Below, one piece after another: positions 1 through 8,816 of a DNA stretch of 64,000 nt. The notes under the pieces are model-generated. The model saw only the letters and a program-made list of their open reading frames with translations. It was not told the DNA's origin and made no database searches. The position numbers and the translations under genes are program-made. The stretch lies in the NCBI GenBank assembly GCA_964468345.1, contig CAYXVZ010000017.1:28904-92903 (forward strand), read 5' to 3'. This stretch comes from DALYLB01 sp964468345 (lineage in GTDB: Bacteria; Acidobacteriota; Blastocatellia; RBC074). The first letter of the stretch is position 1, and the number at the start of each line of letters is the position of its first letter.

Positions 1-450
1 CGTCATCGTTTTTCCGGACGAATCGTCCTGAAACAAGCCGATGTCCTGAAAGCCCAGCGAGTGACCGGAAAAGATCAATGCGTACCGGCGCGCGCGGCGG
101 CCATTGGTGATCTTGCCGTCTTGTTCGACCTCAACCCGGTTGACGCACCAGTCCACGAAATTCACAACGGATTTCCAGTCGGCGGCATTCTCGTTCCCTT
201 TTTGTCCGCGGACCAGATAGAGCTTGTCGAGCATGTACGAGCGGTAATATTGCGCGTTCCCCGGCTCCGAGAAATCGCAATACAGCGTCGGAATCTCCCG
301 CGCGTTGCCGTCGAAATACACCAGCAGATTCGGGCTTTCCACGCCTTCGCGGGCGACTTCCTTGATCTGTTCCAGGGCATAGGCCATGTCCACGGCCAGG
401 TTATTGTCCCCGGCCATGTAAATCATGATCGTCCATTCTTTTTGGCTCAT
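1..450 (-). CDS. Clostripain-family (C11) cysteine peptidase, C-terminus outside window
   Basis: The reverse complement reads from an ATG at 450 and stays open to the window edge, giving 150 residues of the N-terminal part. The start is MSQKEWTIMIYMAGDNNLAV; the segment IYMAGDNNL is the hallmark opening of clostripain-like peptidases. SGHSLGF near residue 133 matches the region around the catalytic His of the family (usually SGHG). The catalytic Cys would lie beyond the window. No signal peptide is visible, so this form may be cytoplasmic or exported by another route. The gene diverges from the amidohydrolase at 635. Family call is firm; substrate unknown. Confidence 0.85.
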   Translation of the reverse strand, partial: MSQKEWTIMIYMAGDNNLAVDMAYALEQIKEVAREGVESPNLLVYFDGNAREIPTLYCDFSEPGNAQYYRSYMLDKLYLVRGQKGNENAADWKSVVNFVDWCVNRVEVEQDGKITNGRRARRYALIFSGHSLGFQDIGLFQDDSSGKTMT

Positions 451-634
451 TTGCGTGTTCCTCGTTGTACGTTTTCGCGCCAGGCGGCAGCTTTCTCAAA
501 CCTGCGGAATTGACGGGATAGATATGAGTGTATGCAACGGCCGATGTTATACTCTGATTCAGAACGGTAGTAAATGATATGTCGTGACCTGCGAAGGCGA
601 CCATCAATACACAACATTCAAGGAGACCTGATTC

Positions 635-1861
635 ATGCGTGCCCTGCTTGCGCTGCTGCTGCTCGCGTTGTTCGCTGTCGTTCCCGCCTCTCAACCGCAG
701 TACGACCTGCTGCTGAAAAACGGACATGTCATCGATCCCAAAAACAATCTCAATGAAATCCGCGATGTCGCCATCGCAAAGGGCCTGATCGCCGCGGTCG
801 AAAAGAATCTCGATCCCGCCCGCGCGAAACAGGTCGTCGATCTGAAAGGCCTCTATGTGACGCCGGGCCTTGTGGATATTCACGTGCACGTTTATGCCGG
901 CACCGGCATGAAGGCTCTGACCGGCGACCAGAGCGTCTATCCCGACGGCTTCAGTTTTCGGGCCTGCACGACGACGATGGCCGATGCGGGCACCTCGGGC
1001 GCGCGAAATTTCGAGGATTTCAAACAGCGCGTGATCGATCGCGCCCGGACGCGCGTCTTCGCCTTCATCAATATCGTCGGCCTGGGAATGGGCGGCGGCA
1101 CGGTCGAGCAGAATACCGACGATATGAATGCGCAGGCCGCCGCCGCGATGGCCGCGAAGTATCCCGACCACATTGTGGGCTTCAAGACCGCGCATTACGC
1201 CGCGCCCGACTGGATCGCCATCGATCGCGTCGTCGAGGCCGGCCGCCTCGCGAATCTGCCCGTGATGGTCGATTTCGGCATCATCAAGCCCGAACGCCCG
1301 CACGATGAACTCTATTTGAAAAAGCTGCGGCCGGGCGACATTTACACGCACATGTATCGCAAGTTCGATCCGACGATCGACGATGCGGGCAAAGTCCGCC
1401 CGTATCTGTTCGAAGCGAAAAAGCGCGGGATCATCTTCGATGTCGGCCACGGCGCGGGCAGCCTGGTCTGGCGCTACGCCGTGCCCGCGATGAAGCAGGG
1501 CTTCGTGCCCGATTCGATCTCGACCGACCTGCACACGGGCAGCATGAACGCCGGGATGAAAGACATCGTGAATGTCATGTCGAAATTCCTGAACCTGGGC
1601 ATGCCGCTGCAGGAAGTGATTTTGAAATCCACCTGGAACCCGGCCAAAGAGATTCACCGCGAGAAATACGGCCACCTGAGCGTGGGCGCTGTCGCCGATG
1701 TGGCTGTCTTCAAACTCGAACGCGGCGACTTCGGCTTCCTCGACAGCGATAAATTTTCCATGAAGGGCAAAGAACGCCTCAGTTGCGAAATGACCGTCGC
1801 GGGCGGCTCCGTGATGTGGGACCAGAACGCGCGCGCCAGCGAACCGTGGGAGAAGAAGTAA
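635..1861 (+). CDS. Secreted amidohydrolase/deacetylase-family metallohydrolase
   Basis: 408 residues with an N-terminal signal peptide (MRALLALLLLALFAVVPAS). A good ribosome site (AAGGAGA) lies just upstream. The metal-binding series of the amidohydrolase superfamily is visible: HVHV around residue 83, a Lys in VGFKTAHY (candidate carbamylated Lys), His in YTHMY, His in DVGHGAGS, and Asp in STDLHTG. The opening YDLLLKNGHVIDP is typical of dihydroorotase/D-aminoacylase-like enzymes; the whole resembles the amidohydrolase/deacetylase group. It probably hydrolyses a cyclic amide or N-acyl compound in the periplasm. The substrate cannot be read from sequence. The GNAT gene follows 22 bp downstream, so the two may be co-transcribed. 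Confidence 0.85.
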   Translation: MRALLALLLLALFAVVPASQPQYDLLLKNGHVIDPKNNLNEIRDVAIAKGLIAAVEKNLDPARAKQVVDLKGLYVTPGLVDIHVHVYAGTGMKALTGDQSVYPDGFSFRACTTTMADAGTSGARNFEDFKQRVIDRARTRVFAFINIVGLGMGGGTVEQNTDDMNAQAAAAMAAKYPDHIVGFKTAHYAAPDWIAIDRVVEAGRLANLPVMVDFGIIKPERPHDELYLKKLRPGDIYTHMYRKFDPTIDDAGKVRPYLFEAKKRGIIFDVGHGAGSLVWRYAVPAMKQGFVPDSISTDLHTGSMNAGMKDIVNVMSKFLNLGMPLQEVILKSTWNPAKEIHREKYGHLSVGAVADVAVFKLERGDFGFLDSDKFSMKGKERLSCEMTVAGGSVMWDQNARASEPWEKK

Positions 1862-1883
1862 TTTCAAATTTGAGATTTGAAAT

Positions 1884-2384
1884 ATGGCCAATACGCAAAT
1901 CCAGATTCGCCGCGCGGAAGTCACGGATGCCGAGGCCGTGTGGCGATGCTTCATGACGCCGCTGGTCGTTCGGAACACACTACAAACTCCCTATCGCAGC
2001 CTGGAATCGGTGCGCGAACAACTCGTGCGAAGCGGAGAGAATGATTATCCGCTGGTGGCCGTTGTCAATGGGGAAGTCGTCGGCATGCTTGGCCTGCACA
2101 TTCGCACCAAGCCGCGCGTCCGGCATGTGGCGGACATCGGAATGATGGTGCGCGACGACTGGCAAGGCCAAGGGGTGGGATCTGCACTGATGGAGGCCGC
2201 CGTCGATCTGGCCGACAAATGGCTGCATCTGGTGCGTCTGGAGCTATCCGTTTTCGTCGACAATGAACCGGGCCTTGCGCTTTATAAAAAATTCGGTTTC
2301 GAAATTGAGGGCACGCAGCGCAAGGCCGCCTTTCGCGAAGGCTCGTTCGTCGACGTGTACCTGATGGGGCGAGTCAGGGAATAA
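1884..2384 (+). CDS. GNAT-family N-acetyltransferase
   Basis: 166 residues. The acetyl-CoA loop is visible in DWQGQGVGSALMEAAVDLAD (Q/R-x-x-G-x-G/A, about residues 92-111), followed by the motif B region LELSVFVDNEPGLALYKKFG and FEIEG, all classic for GNAT proteins of the RimI/PhnO type. No signal peptide, so it acts in the cytoplasm. The acceptor (amino acid, peptide or small amine) is unknown. It follows the amidohydrolase closely; the short gap can form a small hairpin. Confidence 0.88.
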   Translation: MANTQIQIRRAEVTDAEAVWRCFMTPLVVRNTLQTPYRSLESVREQLVRSGENDYPLVAVVNGEVVGMLGLHIRTKPRVRHVADIGMMVRDDWQGQGVGSALMEAAVDLADKWLHLVRLELSVFVDNEPGLALYKKFGFEIEGTQRKAAFREGSFVDVYLMGRVRE

Positions 2385-2439
2385 ATCAAAAGGCAAAAAT
2401 CAAAAGGCAAAAGTGATGAACATTTTGCCCTTTGATTTT
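2383..2439. repeat. Inverted repeat, word AAATCAAAAGGCAAAA
   Basis: Two direct copies of AAATCAAAAGGCAAAA are followed by a near-perfect reverse-complement copy (2423-2439). The element sits between the convergent ends of the GNAT gene and the large secreted protein and could end transcription from both sides. The same word frames a larger element at 45990-46252. Confidence 0.75.
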
Positions 2440-2472
2440 CTGCAATTCGCGTTACAAAGCTCTCAAATCAGG

Positions 2473-5076
2473 TTAGCGGATTGCGATCGTCACCTCCTGG
2501 CTGGGGATGCCGTTGCGCGAGATCACGAGGGTGTGGGGGCCCGATGTGATGCTGGCCGGCAGGACGATGTTGAATTGATTGAGGCCGGTGAAGCCGGGCG
2601 CGCGCCCCGCGTAGTTCACCGTGACCTGCGCGCCGTCGATTGTGGCCTGCACGCCGGAGACGTTGCCGTCGACATCGGTGCCGTCCGCGCCGAGGCCCGA
2701 GCCGAAGATGGCCAGGATGTTCGGCTGCCCGTTCGATTGTTTGGCGTTAAACGGCGCGAGCGCGCCCGTGATGCCATCGACGGCGGCCGCGGCGCCGCGG
2801 CCGTTTTGCGTGGTCGTGAAGACGCCCGGCACCGCGGGCGCAAGCTGGAAGGCGCCCGCGCGGATCAGTTGTCCGTTGCTGAAAATCTCGACCAGCGCGG
2901 TCGACGACTGCACGGATGGGTTCGTTGTCGTTGCAAGCGTCCCGCGCGGCACCTGGAAATTGATCTGGTTCGGCGAGACGAAAAACAGCGGCGCGGGGAT
3001 GTTGTCCACGCGAACTTCGACGCCGCCCAGCGTCGTGGGCAGCGGCTGCGTTGTCGCCGATGCCGTTGTGTTCGTCAGGCCCGCGCCGAACAGCGCGGTG
3101 ATTTCGCCCGGCGTCAGCGTGGATTTGAAACTCGCCGCCGAGGCGGGCGCGATGATGCGCGAGACGCTTTGTTCGGCAAGGCCCGTATTGATGCTGGCCA
3201 GGAAATCGGTCGATTGCGCGAAATAGCTTTCCCAGGCCAGCCGATAGCGCGCGACTTTATTGAACGTCGCCTGCGAAGCCGTCGTCCCCGGTTGCAGCAA
3301 CAGCACGACGGCCGCGCGGAATGCCTTTCGCGAAGTCGATGAATCGGGCGTGCGCGCGCCATTGGCTTGAATGATCTGACTGACGCTGACGTTCGTGCGC
3401 GTGCCGCTCGTCGTCACGTTCGGCGCCGGATTCGAGTTGCGCGTGCGGCCCGACCCCGAAGGATTCGAAATCACGAAGGTGTCCGGAACTTCCGAGGCGG
3501 GCCGCAGGCCCATCAGGTATTGATCCAGGCGCGAATATCCGTCAACCAGGTTGGTGGACGTGAAGGTCCCGTTGCCGTTGTCGCGCCAGACATTGCCTTC
3601 GGCGCTCGACGATCGCGGCGCGGCCGCGCTGCTGATCGTCGATTCGATGTTCATGAAAAAGCTCCAGTGCGCATCGTCGCGGCCGAGCAGGAGAAGCGGC
3701 GAACCGGGAAAGGCGACATAGGACAGCCATCGATGGCCTTGTTCCTGTCCCATGATCGAAAGCGCATGATTCGCGCCGAGAAAGCGCGTCGTCGGCGAGG
3801 CCGGATAAGACGACGAGATATTGCTGAGGTTCAAAATGCCCTGAATTCGCTGGCTGCCCGTCGAAATCGCCTCCGCGGATTCACCGGGCTGTTCGCCGAT
3901 GCCGGTGGCGTCATTTCGAAGCGGCAGGTAAAACGCGAAGGCGCTTCCCAGGTCGAAATTGAAATCGGTCAGCAGGTAAATGAAATCGTAATTGTCCTGG
4001 TTCGGATGCGTGGCGTAAAAGGCCTGCGCCGCGCCGATCGTATCGACCATCAGCGAAGTCGCAAAAAATTCTCCCGTCGGACCGGTATAGGTCGCGCCAT
4101 CCGGCGCATTGAGATTGAGCAGCGTCGGCGTGACTTTCGAACCGCCCGGCGTGATGCCCGCAAGCGCCTGGGACGTCAATTGCGCCGTGTCATAGGTGAA
4201 AACGATTCGCCCCGTATTGAACAGCGTGGCCTGAAAGCGATGCACGCCGCGATCAACGGCCGGGTCATTCGGAAAATCTCGAATGTTGTTCCAGGTGACG
4301 ACCACGCGATCCGCGGCCGTTCGAACATATACGCCGACGGCGCCCGTCGTGACGGAAGCTCGCGCGTCCAAATCGTGCCAGTACGGCGCAATGCGCGGCA
4401 GCCCGCTCTGAAAGTCGCCGACCGAAGCGACCGAAAGCACGGCGCTCAGATCGAAGGTCGCTTGCGAGATATTCGAGGGTCTAAAAACCAGATTGCCGTT
4501 GCTCGTGATCGCAACGCTGGAATAAAACGTTCCGAAATAATTGAAATTGAATCCCAGGTCTTGCGAAATATAGGCGTCATCGCCTGCTTCCACGCCCGGA
4601 TCGGTTTTGGGATTGACCGCCGGCGAGGCCGCCAGATTCAGCTTGGTGCCGAGGTTGTTGTCGAAAGTGCCGGTGCCGGCCGTAATCGTATAGCCGCCCG
4701 CGAAGGGCGTGAACTGGATCGTGCGGTTCCCGAGGTCGAAGGCGTTCGCCGGAATGATCGCGCGCGGATCGCCGGCGAGGACGGAAATATCGTTGATATC
4801 CTGATTCAATTCCGATAGCGAAAGCATTTCCGACCGAAGTTCGGCGGATGCCTGCAAACGCTGGACGTTGATGTCGTGCCAGACAATGGCGTCGCGAATC
4901 AATTGCTGGCGGCTGAGGCCGAGCTTGCGCCCTTCGTCTTCATCATGAAACGCCGCGGCCCGAAATTGCGTCGGGCGAAGCTGAGTGGCGGAAGGTGAAA
5001 CGAGCAGAGCGGCGAGCAATACGAGAACTGTCGAGGCGACAATTCGTCGCCCATGGCTGCGAAAACGCAAAAGCAT
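2473..5076 (-). CDS. Large secreted protein with nidogen-like region and Solibacter-type C-terminal domain
   Basis: 867 residues behind a strong GGAGG ribosome site. Residues 1-30 form a signal peptide. Residues about 165-310 look nidogen-like (GNLVF, APYWHDLD, VVTWNN). Residues about 430-460 contain MGQEQGHRWLSYV, which resembles a zinc-peptidase HExxH helix but with Gln444 in place of the first His. The last ~215 residues (ITALFGAGL, VDNIPAPLFFVSPNQINFQV, FGSGLG, GLNQFNIVLPA) match the TIGR03437 repeat domain typical of Solibacter and relatives. Probably cell-surface or extracellular. Function unknown; a degenerate metallopeptidase is one possibility. Confidence 0.7.
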   Translation of the reverse strand: MLLRFRSHGRRIVASTVLVLLAALLVSPSATQLRPTQFRAAAFHDEDEGRKLGLSRQQLIRDAIVWHDINVQRLQASAELRSEMLSLSELNQDINDISVLAGDPRAIIPANAFDLGNRTIQFTPFAGGYTITAGTGTFDNNLGTKLNLAASPAVNPKTDPGVEAGDDAYISQDLGFNFNYFGTFYSSVAITSNGNLVFRPSNISQATFDLSAVLSVASVGDFQSGLPRIAPYWHDLDARASVTTGAVGVYVRTAADRVVVTWNNIRDFPNDPAVDRGVHRFQATLFNTGRIVFTYDTAQLTSQALAGITPGGSKVTPTLLNLNAPDGATYTGPTGEFFATSLMVDTIGAAQAFYATHPNQDNYDFIYLLTDFNFDLGSAFAFYLPLRNDATGIGEQPGESAEAISTGSQRIQGILNLSNISSSYPASPTTRFLGANHALSIMGQEQGHRWLSYVAFPGSPLLLLGRDDAHWSFFMNIESTISSAAAPRSSSAEGNVWRDNGNGTFTSTNLVDGYSRLDQYLMGLRPASEVPDTFVISNPSGSGRTRNSNPAPNVTTSGTRTNVSVSQIIQANGARTPDSSTSRKAFRAAVVLLLQPGTTASQATFNKVARYRLAWESYFAQSTDFLASINTGLAEQSVSRIIAPASAASFKSTLTPGEITALFGAGLTNTTASATTQPLPTTLGGVEVRVDNIPAPLFFVSPNQINFQVPRGTLATTTNPSVQSSTALVEIFSNGQLIRAGAFQLAPAVPGVFTTTQNGRGAAAAVDGITGALAPFNAKQSNGQPNILAIFGSGLGADGTDVDGNVSGVQATIDGAQVTVNYAGRAPGFTGLNQFNIVLPASITSGPHTLVISRNGIPSQEVTIAIR

Positions 5077-5153
5077 AGTTCCTCCGGGATTTCTGTTTTA
5101 GATCGGGGGGAAGGTCCGGTCTGATGAAATCGTCAACGAATTGGGAGTTTGGA

Positions 5154-7019
5154 ATGAAACAACTTGTGACCCCGTCATTTTGCCTGAGCCTTATTGTCAT
5201 CGCAATCGGTCTGCTCGGTCCCGCCGCGGGGCAGGACGCGCAACCGGCCTTTGAACTGACCCGCGAGATGGTTGCGATGCGGGACGGCGTGCGGCTCAAC
5301 ACGCATATCTTCAAACCCAAAGGGCAGAGCGGCCCGCTGCCGATTATTCTCGAACGCACGCCCTATCAGGCGCCCGCGGGCGAAAACTGGGCGCAGGGTA
5401 AATTCAAGGCGCTGGCGGCCGATGGATATATCTTCGTCTTTCAGGACATTCGCGGGCGTTATAAATCCGAAGGCCAATTCGTCATGCAGCGTGCGCCGAT
5501 CTCCCTGCTCGGCGACAAAAACGATCCGCGCCGCGTCGATGAAGTCACCGACGCCTATGACACGATCGAATGGCTGATCAAAAACGTGCCGAACAACAAC
5601 GGCCGCGTCGGCATCATCGGCATTTCCTATCCGGGCTGGACCGCGGCGATGGCGACGCTCGCGCCGCATCCGGCGCTGAAAGCCGCTTCGCCGCAGGCTT
5701 CGCCGGCCGATATGTTTCTGGGCGATGACTTTCATCACAACGGCGCGTTTCGCCTGAGCTACGGCTTCGAGTACGCGACGATGATGGAAACCAACAAGGA
5801 ATCGGCGCGCTTCGAGTTCGACAAATACGACACCTATGAATGGTATCTGCGCCTTGGCGCGCTCTCGAACGCGAATGAAAAATACCTGCACGGCAAGATT
5901 CCGACCTGGAACGATTTCGTCGCGCATCCGAACTACGATCAGTTCTGGCAGCAGCAGGCGATGGCCGGTTATTTGAAAGAGGCCCGCGTTCCGTCGCTTC
6001 ACGTCGCGGGCTGGTGGGATCAGGAAGATTTTTACGGCCCGATCAAAATCTATGAGACGCTGGAGCGGAACGATCCGAAGAAGATCAACTTTTTCGTCGC
6101 CGGTCCCTGGAATCACGGCGGCTGGGCGCGAGGCGACGGATCGAGCCTGGGCCGCATCAAGTTCGACAGCAATACTTCGCTGCACTACCGCGAAAAGATC
6201 GAAGCGCCGTTTTTCGCCTACTGGCTCAAGGACAAGGGCTCGCTCGGCATCAAAGAGGCCATTACTTTCCAGACCGGCTCGAACGAATGGAAGAGCTATG
6301 AACAATGGCCGCCGCGCAATCTCACGACCGAGCGCAAACTGTATTTCCACGCCAATGGCAAACTGTCGTTCGATGCCCCCGCGGGCGAAAACAAGACCGC
6401 CTTTGATGAGTACGTCTCAGATCCCGCGAATCCCGTGCCCTACCGTCCGCGCCCGATCGAGCCGACCTATTACATTCGCGGATCCGGCTGGGGCGCATGG
6501 CTGGTCGAAGACCAGCGCTTCGCGCATCTGCGGCCCGACGTGCTGAGCTGGGAAAGCGATCCGCTCACCGAGGACGTCACCATCACCGGCAACGTGATCG
6601 CAAATCTGTTCGCTTCCACTTCCGGTTCGGATAGCGATTGGGTTGCGAAACTGATCGACGTTTATCCGCAGGAGTATGCAAAAGACCCCAAAATGGGCGG
6701 GTATCAATTGATGGTCGCGAATGATGTCCTGCGCGGCCGTTTCCGCAAGAACTTCGAGAAACCCGAACCCATTCCGCCCGGCAAGGTCGAAGCATACAAA
6801 ATTGACCTCCACCACATCGATCATCGTTTTCTCAAAGGGCATCGCATCATGGTTCAGGTGCAAAGCACCTGGTTTCCGGTCATCGATCGCAATCCGCAGA
6901 AATACGTCGCGAATATCTTTCAGGCCAAAGAGGCCGATTATCAAAAAGCCACGCAGCGGATCTATCGCTCCCGGAGCCAGGCTTCGAATCTCTCGGTGCC
7001 GGTTGCAAACGGGCATTGA
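5154..7019 (+). CDS. Secreted CocE/NonD-family serine hydrolase (S15-like)
   Basis: 621 residues from the chosen start; an in-frame ATG 30 bp upstream (5124) is also open. I prefer 5154 because a GGGAG site lies 7 bp before it and the signal peptide MKQLVTPSFCLSLIVIAIG begins there. The alpha/beta-hydrolase nucleophile is Ser158 in GIIGISYPG, preceded by the family region RDGVRLNTHIFKP and FQDIRGR. The charge-relay His is likely in GPWNHGG. The C-terminal half (RPDVLSWES, LHHIDHRFLKGHRIMVQV) is the jelly-roll domain of the family. It probably cleaves an acyl, ester or amide substrate in the periplasm. Confidence 0.88.
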   Translation: MKQLVTPSFCLSLIVIAIGLLGPAAGQDAQPAFELTREMVAMRDGVRLNTHIFKPKGQSGPLPIILERTPYQAPAGENWAQGKFKALAADGYIFVFQDIRGRYKSEGQFVMQRAPISLLGDKNDPRRVDEVTDAYDTIEWLIKNVPNNNGRVGIIGISYPGWTAAMATLAPHPALKAASPQASPADMFLGDDFHHNGAFRLSYGFEYATMMETNKESARFEFDKYDTYEWYLRLGALSNANEKYLHGKIPTWNDFVAHPNYDQFWQQQAMAGYLKEARVPSLHVAGWWDQEDFYGPIKIYETLERNDPKKINFFVAGPWNHGGWARGDGSSLGRIKFDSNTSLHYREKIEAPFFAYWLKDKGSLGIKEAITFQTGSNEWKSYEQWPPRNLTTERKLYFHANGKLSFDAPAGENKTAFDEYVSDPANPVPYRPRPIEPTYYIRGSGWGAWLVEDQRFAHLRPDVLSWESDPLTEDVTITGNVIANLFASTSGSDSDWVAKLIDVYPQEYAKDPKMGGYQLMVANDVLRGRFRKNFEKPEPIPPGKVEAYKIDLHHIDHRFLKGHRIMVQVQSTWFPVIDRNPQKYVANIFQAKEADYQKATQRIYRSRSQASNLSVPVANGH

Positions 7020-7072
7020 ATCTTTCGATCCCTGGTTCGGCCGTTCAAGGAATCAAGAAAAGATAAAACACC

Positions 7073-7130
7073 AGGAAACGAAGAGCACGAAGAAAGGTAT
7101 GACGCCTTTCTTCGTGCTCTTCGTTTCTTG
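7073..7130. repeat. Inverted repeat of the ACGAAG family
   Basis: The arms at 7076-7097 and 7105-7126 are perfect reverse complements over 22 bp with a 7-nt loop; the word is ACGAAG/CACGAAG. It lies about 55 bp after the CocE/NonD gene and may act as a terminator-like or RNA-stabilising hairpin. Relatives are at 9611, 24621 and 56429. Confidence 0.8.
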
Positions 7131-7494
7131 CTTTGTTCCCTCGAGCAAAGAATCCACCGAAAAATGTGTCTGGGAAAGGGGCACAAGGGGGCCTTTTCTA
7201 CGTTTTTGTCGGCTGGAAGGGGTTGTTCTGACGAAAATGTTGCCGAGGGCGATGAAAAGTTACGTTTCTGTTTGAAATGGCGATAAGGAGCCGTCGGCTT
7301 ACAGGCACATTTTATGTCGGAGAAAAACTTTAAGTCCTAAAGAAGCCAATGCTTTGCATGCGGGGCGTCCAATCTTTTGGCGCTTGTGGATCGCCACTTG
7401 CTTTTCCTTATGTCGATTCCAAAACAAGTAAAGGCGATAAAAGCTTATCGCCAGAGAATCGCCCAAAGAGATTTATAGATTGGGGGCTTGCGGG
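7131..7494. other. Intergenic, no gene seen
   Basis: About 360 bp between the inverted repeat and the P-II gene. Only short open frames without ribosome sites or recognisable products occur. I saw no riboswitch consensus or tRNA. It presumably holds the promoter and leader of the P-II gene. Confidence 0.5.
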
Positions 7495-7821
7495 ATGAAA
7501 AAGCTGGAAGCAATTATTCGCCCCCATCTGCTTGAAAAAGTGCAAGACGCGTTGGAGCGGCTCGGCGTGCAGGGAATGACGGTGAGCGATGTAAAGGGAT
7601 TTGGCCGATGCAAAGACCAGATCGATCTTTCTCGCGCAGGGCGTCACCCGCAAGAGCCCGCGGCAAAAGTGAAGATTGAAATCATCCTGGAAGATGAGAT
7701 TCTGGAACAGGCAATCGATATGGTCTTTAAAGCCGCCCGAACGGGAAAGGATGGAGATGGCAAAATCTTCGTCTTGCCGATGGATGATAGGGCTGGGATT
7801 TCAATGACAAATTTGGCGTAG
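7495..7821 (+). CDS. Divergent P-II-family signalling protein
   Basis: 108 residues from the canonical start MKKLEAIIRPHLLEKVQDAL. The body aligns without gaps to GlnB/GlnK (GMTVSDVKGFGRCK, KVKIEIILEDE, TGKDGDGKIFV). The signature positions differ from GlnB: Gln39 is Cys, Tyr46 is Ser, the uridylylation residue Tyr51 is His, and the positions of Arg101 and Arg103 are Gly and Ser. Lys58 and Lys90 are kept. Hence it cannot be uridylylated at Tyr51 and may bind ATP/2-oxoglutarate differently. A longer TTG start at 7480 is open but would add an atypical MGACG. No amtB or glutamine synthetase gene is adjacent, so the target is unknown. Confidence 0.85.
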   Translation: MKKLEAIIRPHLLEKVQDALERLGVQGMTVSDVKGFGRCKDQIDLSRAGRHPQEPAAKVKIEIILEDEILEQAIDMVFKAARTGKDGDGKIFVLPMDDRAGISMTNLA

Positions 7822-7893
7822 GTGAAGAACCCTTTGCCTGCAGCGCCGCCGGGTGACCCCGGCGTTGCGCGCTGACAAAATTTTATAACGATA

Positions 7894-7931
<38 letters not shown>

Positions 7932-7932
7932 C

Positions 7933-7964
7933 GCGGCGAATCGATCGATTCGCCGCTTTTTTTT
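7933..7964 (+). terminator. Rho-independent terminator
   Basis: A perfect 24-nt palindrome (7933-7956, arms GCGGCGAATCGA/TCGATTCGCCGC) is followed at once by eight T. It lies 110 bp after the P-II stop codon and could end that transcript or a short RNA starting near 7895. Confidence 0.85.
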
Positions 7965-8086
7965 GTTCTAACCACGCTTGTACCACAAGAGACGGTTTCC
8001 GGGAAGGGCCGGAAAGAGAAAAGGAGAGGAAATGTAAAAATTTTTCGAGCCTTGTCCCAGGCGGTGGAAAGTCCTAAGGTACGGCC

Positions 8087-8665
8087 ATGAGTGACGAGGC
8101 CTCTCCGCAAAATCCCGAAGTGACGCGACTGCTGATGGCCTGGGGCGATGGCAATCGCGATGCGCTCGAGCAACTGACGCCCATGGTCGATGTCGAATTG
8201 CGCCGTATTGCCGACGCTTATCTGCGGCGCGAACAACCCGATCACATTCTGCAAACGACCGCCCTGGTCAACGAAGCCTGGATGCGGCTGATCGATTGGC
8301 AAAAGAGCACCTGGCAGGGCCGTGCCCATTTTTTCGGCGTGGCGGCGTCGCTGATGCGAAAGATCCTGGTCGATGAAGCCCGCCGTCGCCGCAGCCAGAA
8401 ACGCGGCGGCGATGAGCTGCGCGTCTCGCTGGCTGAAGTCGATGCGATCTCGAAAGGCAAAACGCCCGATCTGATCGCCCTTGATGACGCCTTGTTCGAA
8501 TTGGCCCAGTTCGACGAGCGAAAAAGCCGGATCGTCGAATTGCGCTTTTTCGGCGGCCTGTCCGTGGCCGAGACGGCCGAAGTGCTCGGCTCTTCCGAAC
8601 GGACCGTCGCCCGCGAATGGGAACTGGCCCGCTCGTGGCTCTACCGGCAATTGAGTTCGACCTAA
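8087..8665 (+). CDS. ECF-type RNA polymerase sigma factor (TIGR02999-like)
   Basis: 192 residues. The opening VTRLLMAWGDGNRDALEQLTPMVDVELRRIADAYLRRE is typical of the planctomycete/acidobacterial Sig-70_X6 group. Region 2 contains LVNEAWMRLID and HFFGVAASLMRKILVDEARRR. Region 4 is the helix-turn-helix RIVELRFFGGLSVAETAEVLGSSERTVAREWELARSWL. No anti-sigma gene is adjacent. In this group the sigma factor is often near Ser/Thr kinases; here the kinase at 9670 lies one gene away. Target promoters unknown. Confidence 0.9.
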   Translation: MSDEASPQNPEVTRLLMAWGDGNRDALEQLTPMVDVELRRIADAYLRREQPDHILQTTALVNEAWMRLIDWQKSTWQGRAHFFGVAASLMRKILVDEARRRRSQKRGGDELRVSLAEVDAISKGKTPDLIALDDALFELAQFDERKSRIVELRFFGGLSVAETAEVLGSSERTVAREWELARSWLYRQLSST

Positions 8666-8703
8666 TGCCGCCTGGCATCTGAATCAAAAAACACAACGCC
8701 ATT

Positions 8704-8778
8704 TTCCATATCTCATATCTCATTTGTCATCGAAAGGACTCCTTTCTCAGCAATGGCAAATGAGATATGGAATATGGA
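8704..8778. repeat. Inverted repeat, word ATATCTCAT
   Basis: The arm CCATATCTCATATCTCATTTG is mirrored by CAAATGAGATATGGAATATGG about 30 nt later. It lies between convergent genes (sigma factor and outer-membrane protein). The same vocabulary recurs as a perfect 44-bp arm pair at 53871-53970. Confidence 0.75.
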
Positions 8779-8816
8779 TCGATATTTGTGCTGCCTCTTT
8801 AGGTCTGACCTTGCCT

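Noticed and set aside
401..1978. 525-residue open frame on the minus strand
   Set aside because: It runs opposite to the amidohydrolase, has no ribosome site and reads as Arg/His/Ala-rich antisense sequence, an effect of GC-rich codon bias. Several similar long antisense frames (for example 3367-4818, 17194-19008, 21237-22532, 33731-35155) were rejected for the same reason.
7131..7494. Possible riboswitch in the leader of the P-II gene
   Set aside because: I looked for conserved cores of c-di-GMP, glutamine, SAM and cobalamin riboswitches and saw none.
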